A stretch of DNA of 11,350 bases. It comes from Campylobacterales bacterium (lineage in GTDB: Bacteria > Campylobacterota > Campylobacteria > Campylobacterales > QNZT01). Below the pieces are notes generated by a model that did no database searches, was not told the origin of the DNA, and saw only the letters and a program-made list of their open reading frames with translations. The position numbers and the translations under genes are program-made. Below, in pieces: positions 1 to 6,570 of the stretch (its first letter is position 1; the number at the start of each line of letters is the position of its first letter). The DNA is taken from contig JALULO010000101.1 in the NCBI GenBank assembly GCA_027056215.1, forward strand, positions 1 through 11,350. The letters run 5' to 3'.

Positions 1-19
1 AATCCGGGTGTCGCCTCCA
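1..19 (+). tRNA. tRNA-Cys, 3' end only (partial)
   Basis: The window opens in the T loop of a tRNA. The bases read as loop end AAT, T-stem 3' strand CCGGG, acceptor 3' strand TGTCGCC, discriminator T and encoded CCA. U73 with a GGCGACA-pairing acceptor fits bacterial tRNA-Cys best, and Cys next to Ser is a plausible tRNA cluster. The anticodon lies outside the window, so the identity is an inference; tRNA-Gly, which also has U73, is the main alternative. The gap to the next tRNA is 18 bp, so the two are probably co-transcribed. Confidence 0.6.
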
Positions 20-37
20 CATCTTATTTTTTATTGT

Positions 38-125
38 CGGGAGATGGCAGAGCGGTTGAATGCACTGGTCTTGAAAACCAGCGAGGGTCATACCTCCGGG
101 AGTTCGAATCTCCCTCTCCCGGCCA
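38..125 (+). tRNA. tRNA-Ser (anticodon UGA)
   Basis: This is a complete 88-nt class II tRNA. The acceptor stem is CGGGAGA (38-44) with TCTCCCG (115-121), followed by discriminator G122 and encoded CCA (123-125). The anticodon stem CTGGT/ACCAG (65-69/77-81) encloses loop CTTGAAA with anticodon TGA at 72-74, which reads UCN serine codons. The long variable arm (GAGG/CCTC) and G73 are serine-type identity features. The T arm is GGGAG-TTCGAAT-CTCCC (98-114). The last 19 bases (107-125) are repeated exactly at 242-260, and the segment CTCCCTCTC (110-118) is complementary to downstream GAGAGGGAG elements at 172 and 305. Confidence 0.97.
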
Positions 126-241
126 CCAAATCAAAAAAATTAGATATTTTCAAATATAGATTATAACCCCAGAGAGGGAGTTCGAACGGTCAGAGTTCGG
201 TGCATCGAAGCAAAACCCCGCAGGAGCGAAGTGACGAGGAC
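107..241 (+). repeat. tRNA-Ser 3'-end tandem repeat, unit 1
   Basis: The unit is 135 bp. It starts with the last 19 bases of the tRNA (20 bp identical to unit 2, 107-126 against 242-261). An A+T-rich spacer follows, then a 48-bp block (172-219) that is G+C-richer than the spacer and matches 305-352 at 42 of 48 positions. The unit ends with a purine-rich stretch (220-241). It contains no open reading frame with a ribosome binding site. GAGAGGGAG at 172-180 is perfectly complementary to CTCCCTCTC at 110-118 and at 245-253. The arrangement recalls the rtT repeats behind E. coli tyrT, which also begin with the last 19 bp of the tRNA. Whether a stable RNA is released here is unknown. Confidence 0.75.
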
Positions 242-352
242 AATCTCCCTCTCCCGGCCACTACTTCAAAAATATTCAATATTACAAAAACACTAACAAC
301 TCATGAGAGGGAGTTCGAACGAAAAGAGTTCGGTGCAGCAAAGCGAAACCCC
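242..352 (+). repeat. tRNA-Ser 3'-end tandem repeat, unit 2 (truncated)
   Basis: This is a second, incomplete copy of the 135-bp unit. It begins with the same 20 bases as 107-126, carries a spacer that resembles that of unit 1 only loosely (TCAAAAA core), and then the 48-bp block 305-352. The purine-rich tail and the next tRNA 3' end are missing, so the array stops after about 1.8 units. From 353 to 460 I see only A+T-rich DNA leading to the ATPase gene. The 6 of 48 mismatches between the blocks suggest an old duplication, while the tRNA-derived 20 bp has stayed identical. Confidence 0.7.
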
Positions 353-423
353 ATTTAGCAAGTAAGATTTGAATCATGATTGTATATGTACATAAGCAAT
401 TACAAAGTAAAAAAACTCTAATA

Positions 424-449
424 TTGTAAATGGTTATAAACATTTACAA
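424..449 (+). promoter_or_regulatory. Inverted repeat ahead of the AAA ATPase gene
   Basis: TTGTAAATG (424-432) and CATTTACAA (441-449) form a perfect 9-bp inverted repeat around the 8-nt spacer GTTATAAA. The ATG lies 11 bp downstream, and the right arm overlaps the ribosome binding site AAAAAGG (448-454). Its position suits an operator or an mRNA hairpin that limits translation. TAATAT at 419-424 could be a -10 box. No regulator is identified. Confidence 0.35.
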
Positions 450-460
450 AAAGGCTTTTT

Positions 461-1654
461 ATGTTAGATACAATCAGAAAATACCAAACTAGGTTGCAGA
501 AGTCTTTTGATATTACATATAGAAGATACCTCTATAACACCATAAACTTTGATGATAAGATGATCGCTGTTTTTGGAGCTAGGGGCGTGGGTAAAACCAC
601 ACTGCTGTTTCAGTATCTGCGTGAATTACAAGAGCAAGGGAATAATGCTCTTTATATCTCACTTGACTATCCTTTTTTGAGTGGTGTAGACTTGATTGAA
701 TTGGTTGAGACGTTTGTAGAGAGCGGAGGAGAATTTCTGCTACTGGATGAGGTACACCGTTATGAAGAGTTCGCCTCTTATCTGAAAACAATCTATGATC
801 TTTTTGATATTAAAGTTATTTTTACCGGTAGCAGTGCAACCTCTATACTCAATGCCAAGAGTGATTTAAGTAGAAGGGTCACACTCTATAATCTCAATGG
901 CTTCTCCTTCAGAGAGTACCTCGAAGTCAAACACAAACTTTCACTGGAGCATTACACACTCGAAGAGATGCTTAAAGATCATATAAAGATAGCAAAGTCT
1001 ATAGATAAAAATGCTTTTGATATCCTCAAAGAGTTTCGTGCTTATCTTAAAACAGGCTACTACCCATTCTATTTTGATAAAAAAAGCTCCTACTACCAAA
1101 ACTTGCTCAATACCATCAATCTCACCATAGACCTTGACCTGACTTCTCTGGGGCTTATTGAACAAAAGTACACTTACAAGCTCAAAAAGCTCTTGGAAGT
1201 TATCTGCGAGAGTAAACCTTTTGAAGTCAACTACTCTAGGATTGCCACAATGGCAGAGATTAGCCGTGTGAAACTTTATGACTATATTTCTTACCTCAAT
1301 GATGGACAAATGCTTTTGCTTGTTGATGAAAATATCACCGGACTTAAAAAAGTACAAAAGCCTGCCAAGATTTACCTGAACAATACAAATTTGCTCTATG
1401 CCTACTGTGAAAACGTAGAGGTGGGTACAATTAGAGAAACTTTCTTTGCAAACCAGGTCGCTTCACAGTACCCTCTGCATATCTCCAAACAAGGCGACTT
1501 TGTTATTTCAAAAAAATATACCATGGAAGTAGGTGGCAAAGGGAAGAACTTTGATCAGATTAAAGATATTCCAGATAGTTATGTTGTCGCAGATAATATT
1601 GTCATTGGAGAGAACAATAAAATACCATTGTGGCTTTTTGGGTTTTTGTACTAA
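461..1654 (+). CDS. AAA ATPase with DUF4143-type C-terminal domain
   Basis: This 397-aa protein belongs to the large family of single-gene ATPases with an AAA_14 domain followed by DUF4143. Walker A is GARGVGKT (39-46), Walker B is FLLLDE (92-97) and a sensor-like FTGSSA sits at 121-126. The C-terminal part ends with the family's usual VGGKGK and final strand segments near 357-397, which lie in a restriction-nuclease-like fold in relatives. The length is normal and the gene is intact. The ATG at 461 is preceded by AAAAAGG at 448-454. The gene stands alone, between the tRNA-linked repeats and a convergent transporter gene 25 bp away. The cellular role of the family is not settled; mobile-element or toxin-like functions have been proposed. 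The family call is firm, the function unknown. Confidence 0.9.
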   Translation: MLDTIRKYQTRLQKSFDITYRRYLYNTINFDDKMIAVFGARGVGKTTLLFQYLRELQEQGNNALYISLDYPFLSGVDLIELVETFVESGGEFLLLDEVHRYEEFASYLKTIYDLFDIKVIFTGSSATSILNAKSDLSRRVTLYNLNGFSFREYLEVKHKLSLEHYTLEEMLKDHIKIAKSIDKNAFDILKEFRAYLKTGYYPFYFDKKSSYYQNLLNTINLTIDLDLTSLGLIEQKYTYKLKKLLEVICESKPFEVNYSRIATMAEISRVKLYDYISYLNDGQMLLLVDENITGLKKVQKPAKIYLNNTNLLYAYCENVEVGTIRETFFANQVASQYPLHISKQGDFVISKKYTMEVGGKGKNFDQIKDIPDSYVVADNIVIGENNKIPLWLFGFLY

Positions 1655-1679
1655 CGAATGGAGAAGTCAAGTTTGATAT

Positions 1680-3002
1680 TTACCATAAATAATAACCCAC
1701 AACAGCTACTACGATAACACCTATGAAATTTGCTATGACTCCTATTTTTGCCATTGTACCAACTTTGATAACCCGTGAACTCATAACTATTGCATTTGGT
1801 GGTGTAGCGATTGGTAGCATAAAAGCATAACTGGCTGCAATAGTGGCGACCATCATCAAAACGATTCCCTCATGTCCCATATCTTTAGCAAATTCATAAA
1901 ATATTGGCAAAGCAATAGAAGTTAGTGCAGTGTTACTTGTAACTTCTGTAGAAAAGCTTACAAACAATGCAACACATAAAAACATCCAAAATAGAGGCAT
2001 ATCTGTAATAAAAGAGATTTTATGGGCGATATCTGCTGCTAGTCCTGTTTGGCTAAAAGCGGTTGCGATACTAAAACCAGCACCAAATAAGAAGATGATT
2101 TCATAGGGTAAATCTCTTGTGTCTTCCCAGTTTAAAAAGCCGATACGAGGCATAAACATCAAAAGACCATAGCCAAGTAAGATAAGTTTTTCATTGAGTC
2201 CTAAACCACTGTAAAAAGGTTTTATAGGGGTATTTATCAATAATAAAATCGCAAGTGAAGATAATATCCAAATAAGGCGTTTTTGATTTTGATCCAGTAA
2301 AGGGATGGTAGTATCTATTTCATGAACACTTTCCTCTTTTACACTTCTAGAAAGAAGATAGGGAACAGTAAGTAACATGATAAAAGCGACAGGAGAAACA
2401 AGACCAATCCATTCACCAAATGTAGGAGCAGTTAGTGAGTGTTCTTCTAAAAAACCAAGTAATAACATATTTGGAGGTGTGCCGATAGGTGTGATGATTC
2501 CACCTATACTTGCGCCATAAGCGATAGCCAGTAAAAATCGAACTTTTAGTTTTGGATTGTCACTTAAAAACATACCGATTGGCAATAGCATCAATGTGAT
2601 GGTTGTATTTGATAAAACAGCACTCAACAGAGCGGATGTGATAGCTAGAGCATAGATGATTCCCGTAGCCGTGTTTGGAAAATATGAAAGGAGCTTTGCA
2701 CTAAAGTATTTATGTAAACCAATCTTTTCAACGGCTATTGCCATCATGAATCCACCGATAAAAAGGAAGATGATTGTCTTTGAATAGTTAGGTGCAACGG
2801 CTTTGATATCCAAGATTCCAAGGGCGGGAAAGAGTATGATGGGTAGCAAAGATACCACACCCAGAGGGAGCGCACCGTTTGTCCATAGGGTTACCAAAAG
2901 TGCTACGATACCAATGAGAAGTGCATGTTGTGTAGAAAAAAAGGTGATGGAAATCCCAAAAAAAAGTAAACCTATAAGTGCACCTAGTCCTAACCCTTTC
3001 AT
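1680..3002 (-). CDS. SLC13/DASS family anion:sodium symporter
   Basis: This 440-aa polytopic inner-membrane protein has the pseudo-twofold signature of the divalent anion:Na+ symporters: SNT at 131-133 and again at 356-358, each followed by a TPPN segment (175-178 and 400-403). Members import dicarboxylates, citrate or sulfate with sodium; the sequence does not tell which. I chose the ATG at 3002 because AAAGGAG (3009-3015) lies 6 nt upstream. An upstream start at 3038 would add 12 residues but overlap znuB. Only 1 bp separates this start from the znuB stop, so the gene is almost certainly co-transcribed with the metal importer. That is unusual company for an organic-anion or sulfate carrier. 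Length and motifs indicate an intact gene. Confidence 0.92.
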   Translation of the reverse strand: MKGLGLGALIGLLFFGISITFFSTQHALLIGIVALLVTLWTNGALPLGVVSLLPIILFPALGILDIKAVAPNYSKTIIFLFIGGFMMAIAVEKIGLHKYFSAKLLSYFPNTATGIIYALAITSALLSAVLSNTTITLMLLPIGMFLSDNPKLKVRFLLAIAYGASIGGIITPIGTPPNMLLLGFLEEHSLTAPTFGEWIGLVSPVAFIMLLTVPYLLSRSVKEESVHEIDTTIPLLDQNQKRLIWILSSLAILLLINTPIKPFYSGLGLNEKLILLGYGLLMFMPRIGFLNWEDTRDLPYEIIFLFGAGFSIATAFSQTGLAADIAHKISFITDMPLFWMFLCVALFVSFSTEVTSNTALTSIALPIFYEFAKDMGHEGIVLMMVATIAASYAFMLPIATPPNAIVMSSRVIKVGTMAKIGVIANFIGVIVVAVVGYYLW

Positions 3003-3003
3003 G

Positions 3004-3792
3004 TCAATCTCCTTTGTGTTTAAATAGTAGTACTCCAAAAAAAACGATTGCAGCTACCAGTATGATCGCTGCTGTTGCTGATATATCAAATGTGTAAGAA
3101 AAATATAATCCTATCACTGAAAAAACAAATCCTAGTATACCAGAAATAATCATCATAGCTCTAAAATCAGCAGTAAATTTTTCTGCTATAAATGGAGGTA
3201 TACTAAAAAGTGCTATTACCAAAATAAGTCCAACACTGCGAATACTCATGACAATCGTAAGTGCCATCAGTACAAGCAAATAAGCATAAATCGCTTTGAC
3301 ACGTAACCCATTTAAGAGGGCAAAGTTCATATCATAAGATATCGCTAAAAAACGGTGATAAAGAATAAGAATCGATATAAGCAATATAGCATCTATACTT
3401 GCCATAAAATAGATATCTTCCATCGGAACCATCAAGATATCACCAAATAAAAAACTCATCATATTGGGATGATAACCAGGTGTCAAGTCTATAAATATGA
3501 TACCTATACTCATTCCAACCGCCCAGATCACACCTATGAGTGTATCACTTCTATACTTGTCATAGTAACTGATGTAGGCTAATAGTAGTGCCAAAAATAT
3601 AGCAAATATAGTTGTCGTAAAAAGGAGCGATAATCCAAAATACAGGGCAATTCCAATACCTCCATAACTTCCATGTGCAATTGCTGCCGCAATAAACTGA
3701 GAACGATTTATAAGCATAAAAGAGCCGATAATACCAATAGCAAAAGATAAAAATAGTGAGACAAGAATAGGGGTTTGCATTAGTTCGAACAT
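3004..3792 (-). CDS. znuB: Zn/Mn-type metal ABC transporter, permease
   Basis: This 262-aa integral membrane protein of the ABC-3 (ZnuB/TroC) family forms the channel of the metal importer encoded with its neighbours. Seven to eight hydrophobic segments can be counted. Family landmarks include MSFLFGDIL (112-120) and the VGLILVIALFSIPP segment (187-200) that is typical of the cytoplasmic coupling side. The ATG at 3792 overlaps the 3' end of znuC by 13 bp. A second ATG at 3780 forms a TAATG stop-start overlap with znuC and is an alternative start; the first has only a weak GAG upstream. Overlap at both ends argues for tight translational coupling. Substrate (zinc, manganese or iron) is inferred from family only. 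Confidence 0.92.
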   Translation of the reverse strand: MFELMQTPILVSLFLSFAIGIIGSFMLINRSQFIAAAIAHGSYGGIGIALYFGLSLLFTTTIFAIFLALLLAYISYYDKYRSDTLIGVIWAVGMSIGIIFIDLTPGYHPNMMSFLFGDILMVPMEDIYFMASIDAILLISILILYHRFLAISYDMNFALLNGLRVKAIYAYLLVLMALTIVMSIRSVGLILVIALFSIPPFIAEKFTADFRAMMIISGILGFVFSVIGLYFSYTFDISATAAIILVAAIVFFGVLLFKHKGD

Positions 3793-4508
3793 GAATGACT
3801 CGTGATATAATCTAATAATTCTAACTCACAAAAGTGACCATCTTCTCTATGGATAGTAGTGTCAATATCTTCATGCATATATAAAGTTTTATTAATATGG
3901 GCGACACGTGTAATACCTTCAAAAAGCACCTGTATATCATGACTGACGATGATTTTTGTAAGTGGAAGATCTTTTAGAAGTGAATAGATATCTTTTTGAC
4001 CTTCTGGGTCAATAGAAGCAGTAGGCTCATCAAGTATAAGGATTTTTGGTTGTTTTGTAAGTGCTCTGGCTAAAAGAACACGTTGTCTTTGTCCCCCTGA
4101 AAGTTCTTTAATTTTTCTATTTTTAAGATCAATAATATGCATCTTTCTGAGTTGTTCATTTGCGATTTTTTTATCTTTTTTTGTATAAAAGAGCTTATTA
4201 CGTTGCAATCTCCCTTGCAAGACTATATCAAAAACAGTGATAGGCATATCCATATTAAAATTAACATATTGGGGGAGGTAGCCAATCTCTTTTCTAACTT
4301 CAATCACATTTTTATCAAAAATTTTGATACTACCTTGTGTGGGTGTTAGCAAGCCTAAAAGTAGTTTTGTAAAAGTAGTTTTTCCCCCGCCATTTGGACC
4401 AATAATCGCAATGTAGTCACCTTCGTAGACACTCAGATTGATATCTTTTAGTACCGCATGGCTTTTGTATCGAAAGCTTACATCTTGAACTTCAATCTGC
4501 TTTTTCAA
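3780..4508 (-). CDS. znuC: Zn/Mn-type metal ABC transporter, ATP-binding protein
   Basis: This 242-aa ABC ATPase energises the importer from the cytoplasmic face. It shows Walker A GPNGGGKTT (37-45), Q-loop Q80 in GYLPQ, signature LSGGQ (136-140), Walker B ILILDEP (156-162) and the H-loop histidine H190 in VSHD. The GYLPQ segment and the length are usual for ZnuC/MntB-type ATPases. Translation appears to begin at a TTG (4508-4506); no ATG is available near the N-terminus. The start lies 17 bp inside the 3' end of znuA, with GGAG about 13 nt upstream, so translation probably depends on coupling to znuA. All catalytic residues are present. Confidence 0.94.
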   Translation of the reverse strand: MKKQIEVQDVSFRYKSHAVLKDINLSVYEGDYIAIIGPNGGGKTTFTKLLLGLLTPTQGSIKIFDKNVIEVRKEIGYLPQYVNFNMDMPITVFDIVLQGRLQRNKLFYTKKDKKIANEQLRKMHIIDLKNRKIKELSGGQRQRVLLARALTKQPKILILDEPTASIDPEGQKDIYSLLKDLPLTKIIVSHDIQVLFEGITRVAHINKTLYMHEDIDTTIHREDGHFCELELLDYITSHSCSN

Positions 4509-5340
4509 AACTTTTTGCTATCTCCATTAAATTAGTATCCCACTTTTTTGCAAGAGGATCAATAGTTACTACATTTCCACCTATATGTTTTGCAATATAA
4601 CGGGCACTTTTTTGTGAAAACTGAGGTTCTACAAAAATAGTTTTGATATGTTTTTTGTGAGCAAATTCTATAACCTGTTTAATATATTTTAGACTGGGCT
4701 CTTTCCCCTCTTTTTCAATAGCAACCTGCGTTAGATTAAAATCTTTGGCAAAATAGCCAAAAGAAGGATGAAATACTATAAATCTTCGGTTGCTAATATG
4801 TGATAGCTTGTTATTGATTTGTTTTTGTACTAGATGAAGTTCCAATAAAAACTTTTGATAATTGTTTTCATATATATTTGCCTGTTTGGGATAAAGGTTT
4901 GATAGTGTGTTTTTGATAATGGCAGCTTGTTTTTCAACCAAAGTTGGACTTAACCAAACATGTGGGTCAAGTGTTCCATGTTCATGATGGTTTTCTCCTT
5001 CATGACCTATCTCATGAGGCATTGGAAGTTTAGAAATACCTTGCGTGGTATCTATGACTTTTAAATCAGGATTAATACTTTTAAAGCGATCTAGCCAATT
5101 TGTCTCAAATGGTACACCAATCGTAAAATAAATCCTACTCTCTTTAATCGCTTTTAATTGACTTGGCTTTGGTGTAAAAGTTGCAGGCGAAGCTCCCGGA
5201 GGTATGAGTATCGTTGTTTTAACCAAATCACCGGCAATCTTTTGGATAAAAAAAGCCTGAGGAGGAATCGAAACACAAATGTTTGGTTTCGCTAGCAGAA
5301 AAGTTGTAAAAATCAAAGTTACTAAAATAGATCTAATCAT
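4492..5340 (-). CDS. znuA: Zn/Mn-type metal ABC transporter, solute-binding protein
   Basis: This 282-aa periplasmic protein of the TroA/ZnuA cluster A-1 family would capture the metal and deliver it to ZnuB. It has an N-terminal signal peptide (about 1-17), a histidine-rich loop (109-122, five His), and likely ligands H127 (DPHVWLSP), H191 (FHPSFG) and D261 (TIDPLA). The first canonical ligand, usually His in a PHxYxP motif, is alanine here (SPATFTPKP, A53). IGVPFE and the A53 variant recall a ZntC-like subgroup. The ATG at 5340 gives a normal signal peptide and has AGG just upstream; a TTG at 5358 would add 6 residues without a clear ribosome binding site. It is the first gene of the znuA-znuC-znuB-SLC13 run. 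Metal specificity is unproven. Confidence 0.9.
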   Translation of the reverse strand: MIRSILVTLIFTTFLLAKPNICVSIPPQAFFIQKIAGDLVKTTILIPPGASPATFTPKPSQLKAIKESRIYFTIGVPFETNWLDRFKSINPDLKVIDTTQGISKLPMPHEIGHEGENHHEHGTLDPHVWLSPTLVEKQAAIIKNTLSNLYPKQANIYENNYQKFLLELHLVQKQINNKLSHISNRRFIVFHPSFGYFAKDFNLTQVAIEKEGKEPSLKYIKQVIEFAHKKHIKTIFVEPQFSQKSARYIAKHIGGNVVTIDPLAKKWDTNLMEIAKSFEKAD

Positions 5341-5372
5341 AAGACCTATTTTAGTCAAATATGCTTTTGTGG

Positions 5373-5956
5373 TTACTGAAATACATTTCCCTGTATTGTA
5401 TTTGGTTGATTTTGACCTTCATAAGCAGGTTCGACAAATATTTGTCGAACCTGCATTGATAAACTTATTATTGCTGATTGTATTATTAGTAACATTGCCT
5501 GCTGGATTATTCCCTGATATCTTTATGCCGGCTTGTGCCGTATTCGGGTGCAGTTAATAAATTATTAGAAATTTCATTATTTGCTAATTCTTCTGCGTTG
5601 TCTGTTGAAAAGTTAATATTTGCGTGGGTTCAATTTTTAATAGTATTTTGGAAGATAGATGAATTTTGTACCGCTCCTAAAAATATAATTCCCTCAGTAA
5701 CGCTTCTCGTTGTTGTCGTAATCGTATTGTTTATAAGGATATACTCTCTTTCCTATACTATGTTCATTTTTAACGTATATACCTTGTTTTTCCATATACC
5801 AAACTGTTGCATGATGGATTGTGATATTACTACACGCTTCCAAAGATATTTCTGCTACATACCTTCCTGTGGACTTGTATTGCCACTTCCGCCACACCCT
5901 GTGAGGTAAAGTGTGATAGCGAAAAATGTTAAGATCTTTATGATAGCGTGTTTCAT
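5373..5956 (-). pseudogene. Broken lipoprotein gene with right-handed beta-helix repeats
   Basis: The ATG at 5956 overlaps the dedA stop as ATGA and begins a lipoprotein signal ending in the lipobox LTGC, after which the frame closes within a dozen codons. Coherent protein then continues in shifting frames. One segment contains SNITIHHATVWYMEKQGIYV, the next contains TEGIIFLGAVQNSSIFQNTI, then an in-frame TGA, ELANNEISNNLL, a further shift to GNVTNNTISNNKF, and a last shift leading to QPNTIQGNVFQ and a TAA at 5373-5375. The N-, T- and I-rich periodicity is typical of parallel beta-helix proteins (NosD/pectate-lyase-like folds). I count at least four frameshifts and one stop in about 580 bp, while all neighbours are intact, so this is real decay rather than poor sequence. 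Original function is unknown; it was probably a surface or periplasmic lipoprotein. Confidence 0.75.
5425..5454. repeat. Perfect 30-bp palindrome upstream of znuA
   Basis: GCAGGTTCGACAAAT at 5425-5439 is followed directly by its exact reverse complement to 5454. No base is mismatched, and the symmetry ends at both flanks. It sits 85 bp upstream of the znuA start, inside the decayed lipoprotein gene. It lacks a T-run on either side, so it is not a standard terminator. It could be an operator for a dimeric regulator, a cruciform or RNA hairpin, or a by-product of mutation. Its symmetry is certain; its role is not. Confidence 0.8.
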
Positions 5957-6561
5957 AGTAGCTTCTTCTTTTTTTTATGATTTTGGATATAAAATGCTAT
6001 ACCTATTGCAAGCACAACTAGTACCACCAGTGTAATCTCTTTGGTATATTGATGTATAAGTTCTTGGTTCTTTCCTACAAAGTAACCGATGAGTGCTAAA
6101 ATCGTTACCCAAATACCTGCACCTAAAGTCGTATAAAATGAAAACTCTTTGATATCCATTTTTGCCAATCCTGCTGGAAATGAGATATATTGTCTTACTG
6201 CGGGAATTAATCTTCCAGAGAAAGTAGAGATATGTCCATGATCTTTAAAGAAGTTTTCAACTTTTGTAATACTTTCAGGTGTGATAAAAAAATATTTTCC
6301 ATATTTGACTAAAAAACCTCTACCATATTTAACGGCAAGGAAATAGTTAAAAAGTGCTCCAGATAAAGAACCTGCTATACCGATTCCAATAGCTAGAAAA
6401 AGATTCATTTGCCCCTGAAAAGCCAGATATCCCGCTGGAATCATAGCTACTTCACTGGGAAAAGGGAAAAAGGAACTTTCTAAAAACATCATGGCAAAAA
6501 TACCAAAGTATCCCCAACTATCGACGGTTTGTACGATAAAATCTACGATTTCTCCAAGCAT
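5953..6561 (-). CDS. DedA family membrane protein (VTT domain), putative C55-P flippase
   Basis: This 202-aa inner-membrane protein belongs to the DedA/SNARE-associated (VTT) family. FLESSFFPFPSE (26-37) carries the acidic residues of the first re-entrant segment, and GRLIPAVRQYISFPAG (116-131) carries the paired arginines R117 and R123, which have the spacing of the essential arginines of E. coli YqjA. Four to five hydrophobic segments and a lysine-rich cytoplasmic tail are visible. Members of this family act as undecaprenyl-phosphate or phospholipid translocases. The ATG at 6561 has AAGGAT at 6567-6572; a TTG at 6567 is a weaker alternative. The gene starts 9 bp after the uppP stop, which supports a role in carrier-lipid recycling. 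Confidence 0.92.
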   Translation of the reverse strand: MLGEIVDFIVQTVDSWGYFGIFAMMFLESSFFPFPSEVAMIPAGYLAFQGQMNLFLAIGIGIAGSLSGALFNYFLAVKYGRGFLVKYGKYFFITPESITKVENFFKDHGHISTFSGRLIPAVRQYISFPAGLAKMDIKEFSFYTTLGAGIWVTILALIGYFVGKNQELIHQYTKEITLVVLVVLAIGIAFYIQNHKKKKKLL

Positions 6562-6570
6562 GATCAATCC

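Noticed and set aside
126..460. CRISPR array, because of repeated blocks
   Set aside because: There are only two copies 133 bp apart, with tRNA-derived sequence between them and no cas genes nearby.
5425..5454. Rho-independent terminator for the uppP-dedA run
   Set aside because: The hairpin is long and perfect, but neither strand has the T-run that should follow it.
5694..5897. A separate 67-aa minus-strand gene starting at a GTG
   Set aside because: Its sequence is the middle part of the broken beta-helix lipoprotein; the GTG is in the lipobox codons and the reading sense continues in other frames on both sides.
5279..5909. Plus-strand open frames over the znuA start and the lipoprotein pseudogene
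   Set aside because: They run antisense to a signal peptide and to beta-helix coding sense, have no good ribosome binding sites, and their translations show no family features.
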